Source of the DNA: Ascarosepion bandense
Lineage: Eukaryota; Mollusca; Cephalopoda; Sepiida; Sepiidae
DNA length: 64,000 nucleotides
Direction: 5' to 3'
Assembly: GCA_037127315.1 (NCBI GenBank)
Contig: JBBBDQ010001269.1
Coordinates: 1,564,501 to 1,628,500 of the forward strand
Shown: piece by piece, positions 52,214 to 64,000 of the stretch
Position numbering within the stretch: position 1 is the first letter of the stretch
Layout: the number at the start of each line of letters is the position of its first letter
Notes under the pieces: generated by a model
Databases searched by the model: none
Told to the model about the DNA's origin: nothing
The model's input: only the letters and a program-made list of their open reading frames with translations
Made by a program: the position numbers and the translations under genes

Positions 52214-55200
52214 CAATGAGAGATCGATCTACTCCTACTCCAATGAGATAGATCTATCTACCTCCAATTAGATAGATCTATCTACTCCAATGAGATAGAT
52301 CTATCTACTCCAATAGATAGGTCTATCTACTCCAATGAGATAGATCTATCTACTCCAATAGATAGATCTATCTACTCCAATGAGATAGATCTATCTACTC
52401 TAATAGATAGATCTATCTACTCCAATAGATAGATCTATCTACTCCAATGAGATAGATCTATCTACTCCAATGAGATAGACCTATCTACTCCAATAGATAG
52501 ATCTATCTACTCCAATGAGATAGATCTATCTACTCCAACAGATAGATCTATCTACTCCGATGAGATAGATCTATCTACTCCAATAGATAGGTCTATCTAC
52601 TCCAATGAGATAGATCTATCTACTCCAATAGATAGATCTATCTACTCCAATAGATAGATCTATCTACTCCAATAGATAGATCTATCTACTCTAATAGATG
52701 GATCTATCTACTCCAATAGATAGATCTGTCTACTCCAATGAGATAGATCTATCTACTCCAATAGATAGATCTATCTACTCCAATGAGATAGATCTATCTA
52801 CTCCAATAGATAGGTCTATATACTCCAATGAGATAGATCTATCTACTCCAATAGATAGATCTATCTACTCCAATAGATAGATCTATCTCCTCCAATAGAT
52901 AGATCTATCTACTCCAATAGATAGATCTATCTACTCCAATAGATAGATCTATCTACTCTAATAGATGGATCTATCTACTCCAATAGATAGATCTATCTAC
53001 TCCAATGAGATAGATCTATCTACTCCAATAGATAGATCTATCTACTCCAATAGATAGATCTATCTACTCCAATGAGATATATCTATCTACTCTAATAGAC
53101 AGATCTATCTACTCCAATAGATAGGTCTATCTACTCCAATGAGATAGATCTATCTACTCCAATAGATAGATCTATCTACTCCAATGAGATAGATCTATCT
53201 ACTCCAATAGATAGATCTATCTACTCCAATGAGATAGATCTATCTACTCCAATGGATAGAACTATCTACTCCAATAGATAGATCTATCTACTCCAATGAG
53301 ATAGATCTATCTACTCCAATAGACAGATCTATCTACTCTAATAGATAGATCTATCTACTCCAATGAGATATATCTATCTACTCTAATAGACAGATCTATC
53401 TACTCCAATAGATAGATCTATCTACTCTAATAGATAGATCTATCTACTCCAATGAGATATATCTATCTACTCTAATAGATAGATCTATCTACTCCAATGA
53501 GATAGATCTATCTACTCCAATAGATAGATCTATCTACTCTAATAGATAGATCTATCTACTCCAATGAGATATATCTATCTACTCTAATAGACAGATCTAT
53601 CTACTCCAATAGATAGGTCTATCTACTCCAATGAGATAGATCTATCTACTCCAATAGATAGATCTATCTACTCCAATGAGATAGATCTATCTACTCCAAC
53701 GGATAGATCTATCTACTCCAATAGATAGATCTATCTACTCCAATGAGATAGATCTATCTACTCCAATAGATGGATCTATCTACTCCAATAGATAGATCTA
53801 TCTACTCCAATAGATAGATCTATCTACTCCAATGAGATAGATCTATCTACTCTAATAGATAGATCTATCTACTCCAATAGATAGGTCTATCTACTCCAAT
53901 GAGATAGATCTATCTACTCCAATAGATAGATCTATCTACTCTAATGAGATAGATCTATCTACTCCAATAGATAGATCTATCTACTCCAATAGATAGATCT
54001 ATCTACTCCAATAGATAGATCTATCTACTCCAATGAGATTGATCTATCTACTCCAATAGATAGATCTATCTACTCCAATAGATAGATCTATCTACTCCAA
54101 TAGATAGAGCTATCTACTCCAATGAGATAGATCTATCTACTCTAATAGATAGATCTATCTACTCCAATAGATAGATCTATCTATTCCAATGAGATAGATC
54201 TATCTACTCCAATCGATAGGTCTATCTACTCCAATGAGATAGATCTATCTACTCCAATAGATAGATCTATCTACTCCAATAGATAGATCTATCTACTCCA
54301 ATAGATAGGTCTATCTACTCCAATGAGATAGATCTATCTACTCTAATAGATAGATCTATCTACTCCAATAGATAGATCTATCTACTCCAATGAGATAGAT
54401 CTATCTACTCCAATAGATAGATCTATCTACTCCAATGAGATAGATCTATCTACTCCAATAGATAGGTCTATCTTCTCCAATGAGATAGATCTATCTACTC
54501 CAATAGATATATCTATCTACTCCAATAAGATAGATCTATCTACTCCAATGAGATAGATCTATCTACTCTAATAGATAGATCTATCTACTCCAATAAGATA
54601 GATCAATCTACTCCAATGAGATAGATCTATCTACTCAAATAGATAGGTCTATCTACTCCAATGAGATAGATCTATCTACTCTAATAGATAGATCTATCTA
54701 CTCCAATTGATAGATCTATCTGCTCCAATGAGATAGACATATCTACTCCAATAAATAGATCTATCTACTCCAATAGATAGGTCTATCTACTCCAATGAGA
54801 TAGATCTATCTACTCCAATAGATAGATCTATCTACTCCAATAGATAGTCTATCTACTCCAATGAGATAGATCTATGTACTCCAATAGATAGATCTATCTA
54901 CTCCAATAGATAGATCTATCTACTCCAATAGATAGATCTATCTACTCTAATAGATAGATCTATGTACTCCAATGAGATAGATCTATCTACTCCAATGATA
55001 TATATCTATCTACTCTAATAGATAGATCTATCTACTCCAATGAGATAGATCTATCTACTCTAATAGATGGATATATCTACTCCAATAGATAGATCTATCT
55101 ACTCCAATGAGATAGATCTATCTACTCTAATAGATAGATCTATCTACTCCAATGAGATAGATCTATCTACTCCAATAGATAGGTCTATCTACTCCAATGA

Positions 55201-58200
55201 GATAGATCTATCTACTCCAATAGATAGATATATCTATCTAATAGATAGATCTATCTACTCCAATAGATAGATCTATCTATCTAATAGATAGATCTATCTA
55301 CTCTAATAGATAGTTCTATCTACTCTAATAGATAGATCTATCTACTCCAATGAGATAGTTCTATCTATTTCTAATGAGATAGATCTATCTACTCCAATAG
55401 ATAGATCTATCTACTCCAATGAGATAGATCTATCTATCTCCAATAGATAGGTCTATCTACTCCAATGAGATAGATGTATCTACTCCAATAGATAGATCTA
55501 TCTACTGAATGAGATAGATCTATCTACTCTAATAGATAGATCTATGTACTCCAATAGATAGATCTATATACTCCAATGAGATAGATCTATCTTATCATAT
55601 AGATCTATCTACCCAATAGATAGATCATCTATCTAATTGTGATAGATCTATCTACTCCAATAGATAGATCTATCTATCAAGAATGAGATAGATCTATCTA
55701 CTCCAATAGATAGATCCATTCATCCAATGAGATAGATCTATCTACTCCAATAGATAGGTCTATCTTCTTCCAATGAGATAGATCTATCTACTCCAATAGA
55801 TAGATCTATCTATCATCGAGATAGATCTATCTACTCTAATAGATAGATCTATCTACTCTCCAATAGATAGATTCTATCTACTCCAATGAGATAGATCTAT
55901 CTGATGATAGATTCATCTACTCCAAATGAGATAGGATCAGTCTATTTCCACAGATAGATCTATCTACTCCAATATATAGATCTATCTATCTAATGAGATA
56001 GATCTATCTACTCCAATAGATAGATCTATCTATCAATAGATAGATCTATCTACTCTAATAGATAGATCTATCTACCTAATGAGATAGATCTATCTACTCC
56101 AATGAGATAGATCTATCTATTCTAATAGATAGATCTATCTACTCCAATAGATAGATCTATCTATCTAATGAGATAGATCTATCTATCTATAGATAGATCT
56201 ATCTATCTAATAGATAGATCTATCTACTCCAATGAGATAGATCTATCTATCAATAGATAGATCTATCTACTCCAATAGATAGATCTATCTATCTAATAGA
56301 TAGATCTATCTACTCCAATGAGATAGATCTATCTATCAATAGATAGATCTATCTACTCCAATAGATAGATCTATCTACTCTAATAGATAGATCTATCTAT
56401 CTAAATGAGATAGATCTATCTATCTAATTAGATAGATCTATCTACTCTAATAGATAGATCTATCTACTCCAATAGATAGATCTATCTACTCCAATGAGAT
56501 AGATCTATCTATCAATAGATAGATCTATCTACTCCAATAGATAGATCTATCTATCAATAGATAGATCTATCTACTCCAAATGATAGATCTATCTATCAAT
56601 AGATAGATCTATCTTACCCAATAGATAGATCTATCTACTTCCAATGAGATAGATCTATCTACTCCAATAGATAGATCTATCTATCTAATAGATAGATCTA
56701 TCTACTCCAATGAGATAGATCTATCTACTCCAATAGATAGGTCTATCTACTCCAATGAGATAGATCTATCTACTCCAATAGATAGATCTATCTACTCCAA
56801 TAGATAGATCTATCTATCTAAATAGATAGATCTATCTACTCTAATAGATGGATCTATCTACTCCAATAGAAAGATCTATCTATCATCTAATGAGATAGGA
56901 TCTTATCTACTCCAATAGATAGATCTATCTACTCCAATAGATAGATCTATCTACTCCAATGAGATATATCTATCTACTCTAATAGACAGATCTATCTACT
57001 CCAATAGATAGGTCTATCTATTCTCCAATGAGATAGATCTATCTACTCCAATAGATAGATCTATCTACTCCAATGAGATAGATCTATCTACTCCAATAGA
57101 TAGGTCTATCTATTTCCACGAGATAGATCTATCTACTCCAATAGATAGATCTATCTATCAATGAGATAGATCTATCTATCTAATGATAGGTCTATTCATT
57201 TCCAATGAGATAGATCTATCTACTCCAATAGATAGATCTATCTACTCCACAGATAGATCTATCTACTCCAATAGATAGATCTATCTACTCCAATGAGATA
57301 GATCTATCTACTCCAATAGATAGATCTATCTATCTAAATAGATAGATCTATCTACTCCAATGAGATATATCTATCTACTCTAATAGACAGATCTATCTAC
57401 TCCAATAGATAGGTCTATCTATCAAGAATGAGATCTATCTACTCCAATAGATAGATCTATCTATCTGAATGAGATAGATCTATCTACCCAATAGATAGAT
57501 CTATCTATCTAATTAGATAGATCTATCTACACCAATAGATAGATCTATCTACTCCAATGGATAGATCTATCTACTTCATTAGATAGATCTATCTACTCCA
57601 ATGAGATAGATCTATCTACCCAATAGATAGATCTATCTATCAATAGATAGATCTATCTATCTAACAGATAGATCTATCTACTCCAATGAGATATATCTAT
57701 CTACTCTAATAGACAGAGATCTATCTACTCCAATAGATAGGTCTATCTATCTAATGAGATAGATCTATCTACTCCAATAGATAGATCTATCTACCTCATC
57801 GAGATAGATCTATCTACCCAATAGATAGATCTATCTATCTAATAGATAGATCTATCTACCTAAATGAGATTGATCTATCTATCTAAATAGATAGATCTAT
57901 CTACTCCAATAGATAGATCTATCTACCCAATAGATAGAGCTATCTACTCCAATGAGATAGATCTATCTATCAATAGATAGATCTATCTATCAATAGATAG
58001 ATCTATCTATCTAATGAGATAGATCTATCTACTCCAATAGATAGGTCTATCTATTTCCAATGAGATAGATCTATCTACTCCAATAGATAGATCTATCTAT
58101 CTCCAATAGATAGATCTATCTACCTACCAGATAGATCTATCTACCCAATGAGATAGATCTATCTACTCCAATAGATAGGTCTATCTACTCCAATGAGATA

Positions 58201-61200
58201 GATCTATCTGTTTCCAACGGATAGATCTATCTACTCCAATAGATAGATCTATCTATCTAAATGAGATAGATCTATCTACTCCAATAGATGGATCTATCTA
58301 TCAATAGATAGATCTATCTACCTAACAATAGATAGATCTATCTATCTAATGAGATAGATCTATCTACTCTAATAGATAGATCTATCTACTCCAATAGATA
58401 GGTCTATCTACTCCAATGAGATAGATCTATCTACTCCAATAGATAGATCTATCTACTCCAATGAGATAGATCTATCTATTTCAATAGATAGATCTATCTA
58501 TTCCAATAGATAGATCTATCTACTCCGATGAGATATATCTATCTACTCTAATAGACAGATCTATCTACTCCAATAGATAGGTCTATCTATTTCCAATGAG
58601 ATAGATCTATCTACTCCAATAGATAGATCTATCTATTCTTAATGAGATAGATCTGTCTACTCCAATAGATAGATCTATCTATCTATCGATAGATTCATTC
58701 ACTCCAATAGATAGATCTATCTACTCAAATGGATAGATCTATCTACCTAACAGATAGATCTATCTACTCCAATGAGATAGATCTATCTACTCCAATAGAT
58801 AGATTCATTCACTCTAATAGATAGATCTATCTACTCCAATGAGATATATCTATCTACTCTAATAGACAGATCTATCTATCCAATAGATAGATCTATCTAC
58901 TCCAATGAGATAGATCTATCTACCTCCAATAGATAGGTCTATCTACCTAATGAGATAGATCTATCTACTCCAACGGATAGATCTATCTATCTACCAGATA
59001 GACTCATCTACTCCAATAGATAGATCTATCTACTCCAATGAGATAGATCTATCTACTCCAATAGATAGGTCTATCTATTTGAATGAGATAGATCTATCTA
59101 CTCCAACGGATAGATTCATCTACTCCAATAGATAGATCTATCTACTCCAATGAGATAGATTCATCTACTCCAATAGATAGGTCTATCTACCCAATGAGAT
59201 AGATCTATCTACTCAACGGATAGATCTATTCACTCCAATAGATAGATCTATCTACTCCAATGAGATAGATCTATCTATCTAATAGATGGATTCATTCATT
59301 CAATAGATAGATTCATTCACTCCAATAGATAGATCTATCTATCTAATGAGATAGATCTATCTACTCTATTAGATAGATCTATCTACTCCAATAGATAGGT
59401 CTATCTACTCCAATGAGATAGATCTATCTACTCCAATAGATAGATCTATCTACTCCAATGAGATAGATCTATTCATTCAATAGATAGATCTATCTACTCC
59501 AATAGATAGATCTATCTGTTCCAATAGATAGATTCATCTACTCCAATGAGATTGATCTATCTACTCCAATAGATAGATCTATCTACTCCAATAGATAGAT
59601 CTATCTACCTTAACAGATAGAGCTATCTACTCCAATGAGATAGATCTATCTACTCTAAATAGATAGATTCATCTACCCAACAGATAGATCTATCTATTCC
59701 AATGAGATAGATCTCTCTACTCCAATAGATAGGCCTATCTACCTTAATGAGATAGATCTATTCACTCCAATAGATAGATCCATTCACTCCAACAGATAGA
59801 TCTATCTACTCCGATGAGATATATCTATCTACTCTAATAGACAGATCTATCTACTCCAATAGATAGGTCTATCTACCTAATGAGATAGATCTATCTACTC
59901 CAATAGATAGATCTATCTATCTAATGAGATAGATTCATCTACTCCAATAGATAGATCTATCTACTCCAATGAGATAGATCTATCTACTCCAATAGATAGA
60001 TCCATCTACTCCAATGGATAGATCTATCTACTCCAATAGATATATCTATCTACTCCAATGAGATAGATCTATCTACTCCAATAGATAGATCTATCTACTC
60101 TAATAGATAGATCTATCTGATCCAATGAGATATATCTATCTACTCTAATAGACAGATCTATCTACTCCAATAGATAGATCTATCTACTCCAATGAGATAG
60201 ATCTATCTACTCCAATAGATAGGTCTATCTACTCCAATGAGATAGATCTATCTACTCCAACAGGATAGATCTATCTACTCTAATAGATAGATCTATCTAC
60301 TCCAATTAATAGATAGATCTATCTACTCCAATGAGATAGATCTATCTACTCAATAGATAGGTCTATCTACTCCAATGAGATAGATCTATCTACTCCAACA
60401 GATAGATCTATCTACTCCAATAGATAGATCTATCTACTCAATAGATAGATCTATCTACTCCAATAGATGATCTATCTACTCCAATAGATAGAATCTATCT
60501 ACTCCAATAGATATCTATCTATCCAATGAGATAGATCTATCACTCATAGATAGATCTATCTACTCCAATGAGATAGATCTATCTACTCCAATAGATAGAT
60601 CTATCTACTCCTAATCTAGATATATCTATCTGCTCCAATAGATAGATCTATCTACTCCAATGAGATTGATCTATCTACTCCAATAGATAGATCTATCTAC
60701 TCCAATAGATAGATCTATCTACTCCAATAGATAGAGCTATCTACTCCAATGAGATAGATCTATCTACTCTAATAGATAGATCTATCTACCTCCAATAGAT
60801 AGATCTATCTATTCAATGAGATAGATCTCTCTTACTCCAATAGATAGGTCTATCTACTCCAATGAGATAGATCTATCTACTCCAATAGATAGATCTATCT
60901 ACTCAATAGATAGATCTATCTACTCCAATAGATAGGTCTATCTACTCCAATGAGATAGATCTATCTACTCTAATAGATAGATCTATCTACTCCAATAAAT
61001 AGATCTATCAACTCCAATGAGATAGATCTATCTACTCCAATAGATAGATCTATCTACTCCAATGAGATAGATCTATCTACGCCAATAGATAGGTCTATCT
61101 ACTCCAATGAGATAGATCTATCTACTCCAATAGATAGATCTATCTACTCCAATAAGATAGATCTATCTACTCCAATGAGATAGCTCTATCTACTCTAATA

Positions 61201-64000
61201 AATAGATCTATCTACTCCAATAAGATAGGTCAATCTACTCCAATGAGATAGATGTATCTACTCCAATAGATAGATCTATCTACTCTAATAGATAGTTCTA
61301 TTTCTCCTAATAGATAGATCTATCTACTCCAATGAGATAGATCTATCTATTTCCAAATGAGATAGATCTATCTATCATTCCAATAGATAGATCTATCTAT
61401 CACAATGAGATAGATCTATCTACTCCAATAGATAGGTCTATCTACTCCAATGAGATAGATGTATCTACCTTAACAGATAGATCTATCTATTTCCAATGAG
61501 ATAGATCTATCTTTACTCTAATAGAAAGATCTATCTATCTTCCAATAGATAGATCTATCTACTCCAATGAGATAGATCTATCTATCTAATAGATAGATCT
61601 ATCTACCTAAATGAGATAGATCTATCTACTCCAATAGATAGATCTATCTACTCCTACCGAGATAGATCTATCTACTCCAATGAGATTGATCTATCTACTC
61701 CAATAGATAGATCTATCTACCTAATAGATAGATCTATCTATCTAATAGATAGAGCTATTCCATCTAATGAGATAGATCTATCTAATTTAATAGATAGATC
61801 TATCTACCTAATAGATAGATCTATCTATTCCAAATGAGATAGATCTCTCTACTCCAATAGATAGGTCTATCTACTCCAAATGAGATAGATCTATCTATCT
61901 AATAGATAGATCTATCTACTCCAATAGATAGATCTATCTACTCCAATAGATAGGTCTATCTACTCCAATGAGATAGATCTATCTACTCTAATAGATAGAT
62001 CTATCTACTCCAATAAATAGATCTATCAACTCCAATGAGATAGATCTATCTACTCAATAGATAGATCTATCTACTCCAATGAGATAGATCAGATTTACTT
62101 TTCAATAGACAGGTCTATCTACTCCAATGAGATAGATCTATCTATTCCAATAGATAGATCTATCTACTCCAATAAGATAGATCTATCTATTTCAATGAGA
62201 TAGATCTATCTACTTTAATAAATAGATCTATCTACTCCAATAAGATAGGTCAATCTACTCCAATGAGATAGATCTATTCATCTAAATAGATAGATCTATC
62301 TACTCCAATAGATAGATCTATCTATCTAATGAGATATATCTATCTACTCTAATAGACAGATCTATCTATCTAAATAGATAGGTCTATCTACCTAAATGAG
62401 ATAGATCTATCTATTTCAATAGATAGATCTATCTACTCCAATGAGATAGATCTATCTATTTCAATAGATAGATCTATCTACTCCAATAGATAGATCTATC
62501 TACCTACTGGGCAGATCTATCTACTCTAATAGATAGATCTATCTACTCCAATAGATAGATCTATCTACTCCAATGAGATAGATCTATCTACTCCAATAGG
62601 TAGGTCTATCTACTCCAATGAGATAGATCTATCTATCTAAATAGATAGATATATCTACTCCAATAGATAGATCTATCTACTCCAATAGATAGATGTATCT
62701 ACTCCAATAGATAGATCTATCTATTCTAATAGATAGTTCTATCTTACTCAATAGATAGATCTATCTACTCCAATGAGATAGATCTATCTACTCCAATGAG
62801 ATAGATCTATCTACTCCAATAGATAGATCTATCTATTCTCCAATGAGATAGATCTATCTACTCCAATAGATAGGTCTATCTACTCCAATGAGATAGATGT
62901 ATCTACTCCAATAGATAGATCTATCTACTCCAATGAGATAGATCTATCTACTCTAATAGATAGATCTATCTACTCCAATAGATAGATCTATCTACTCCAA
63001 TGAGATAATCTATCTATCTAATAGATAGATCTATCTACTCCAATGAGATAGATCTATCTACTCCAATAGATAGATCATCTACTCCAATGAGATAGATCTA
63101 TCTCCTCCAATGAGATAGATCTATCTAATGAGATAGATCTATCTATCTAAATAGATAGATCTATCTATCTAAATGAGATAGATCTATCTACTCCAATTGA
63201 TAGGTCTATCTACTCCAATGAGATAGATCTATCTACTCCAATAGATAGATGTATCTATCTAATGAGATAGATCTATCTACTCTAATAGATAGATCTATCT
63301 ATCTAATAGATAGATCTATCTTTTACTCCAATGAGATAGATCTATCTATCTATCTAGAGATAGATCTATCTACTCCAATAGATAGATCTATCTATCTAAT
63401 AGATAGATCTATCTACTCCAATGAGATAGATCTATCTACTCCAATAGATAGGTCTATCTACTCCAATGAGATAGATCTATCTACTCCAATAGATAGATCT
63501 ATCTATCAATAGATAGATCTATCTACTCCAATAGATAGATCTATCTACCTAATAGATGGATCTATCTACTCCAATAGATAGATCTATCTACTATTAATGA
63601 GATAGATCTATCTACTCCAATAGATAGATCTATCTACTCCAATAGATAGATCTATTTACTCCAATAGATAGATCTATCTACTCCAATAGATAGATCTATC
63701 TACTCTAATAGATGGATCTATCTACTCCAATAGATAGATCTACTCCAATGAGATAGATCTATCTACTCCAATAGATAGATCTATCTACTCCAATAGATAG
63801 ATCTATCTACTCCAATGAGATATATCTATCTACTCTAATAGACAGATCTATCTACTCCAATAGATAGGTCTATCTACCTAATGAGATAGATCTATCTACT
63901 CCAATAGATAGATCTATCTACTAATGAGATAGATCTATCTACTCCAATAGATAGATCTATCTATCTAATGAGATAGATCTATCTACTCCAATGGATAGAT
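52211..64000 (+). repeat. Palindromic satellite array, right part (continues past window)
   Basis: Same 22/23-bp units as the left part. The first 40 or so bases after the LINE tail are slightly scrambled (GAGAGATCGATCTACTCCTA). The stretch from about 52.3 kb mirrors 47.9-48.4 kb at a constant offset of 4318 bp, judged by three rare markers (AGACCTATCT, CTCCGATGAG, TAGATGGATC). A marker pair GAGATTGATCT/AGAGCTATCT recurs five times (54035, 57865, 59548, 60662, 61682). Noisy spacers dominate 55.2-59.5 and 61.3-63.6 kb. Open frames here encode only repeats of IDLSTPIDRSIYSNE and are not genes. Confidence 0.98.

Noticed and set aside
52698..63512. Open frames encoding IDLSTPIDRSIYSNE repeats
   Set aside because: The 45-bp satellite dimer is divisible by three, so open frames appear wherever it is regular. 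They start and stop at random indels.

Overview
The window is AT-rich, repeat-saturated eukaryotic DNA. Its SINE and LINE content suggests a cephalopod mollusc, most likely an octopus. That is an inference from the look of the tRNA-derived SINEs and of the non-LTR retrotransposon protein; no database search was possible. I see no host protein-coding gene, no intact tRNA or rRNA gene, no CRISPR and no bacterial-type operon. Almost every open frame is either a transposable-element relic or a by-product of simple sequence.

Region 1 (1-32.4 kb) is a graveyard of mobile elements. It holds: (a) three SINE groups, here called SINE-A (tRNA-derived, about 300 bp), SINE-B (a complete 5S rRNA-like head fused to a SINE-A-type tRNA head and body) and SINE-C (tRNA-derived, ending in TA/TG microsatellites); (b) many 5'-truncated copies of one Jockey/CR1-like LINE family with two 3'-UTR subfamilies, A and B; (c) two RTE-like LINE fragments, one with an in-frame 156-bp triplication; (d) Helitron-like ends, including a head-to-tail tandem of about 122-bp mini-elements; (e) a complete but dead Tc1-type transposon with terminal inverted repeats and flanking TA; (f) several hairpin mini-elements and a 260-bp-arm inverted repeat.

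Region 2 (33.2-41.1 kb) opens with a 38-copy, 32-bp minisatellite that has an AAGG higher-order pattern. A 1.8-kb foldback-like structure follows, then a mariner transposase pseudogene, a doubled LTR-like segment with a broken downstream reading frame, and two stacked LINE tails.

Region 3 (41.1-64.0 kb, running off the window) is one satellite array. Its 22/23-bp units each carry a 14-bp perfect palindrome centred on AGATCT, and there are roughly 940 units by length. The array has higher-order block structure and alternates between clean and noisy stretches. It is interrupted once, at 50529-52210, by a young 5'-truncated LINE. That insertion has an uninterrupted 490-codon reverse-transcriptase frame and a 28-A tail, and it is the only convincingly intact coding sequence in the window.

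The elements relate to each other mainly by nesting: SINE-B inserted in a LINE with a target-site duplication, SINE-A truncating a mariner relic, a hairpin element between two LINE tails, and a LINE inside the satellite. The strongest candidates for something undescribed are the 5S-tRNA composite SINE family, the palindromic satellite, and a covarying stem-loop at the LINE 3' end.
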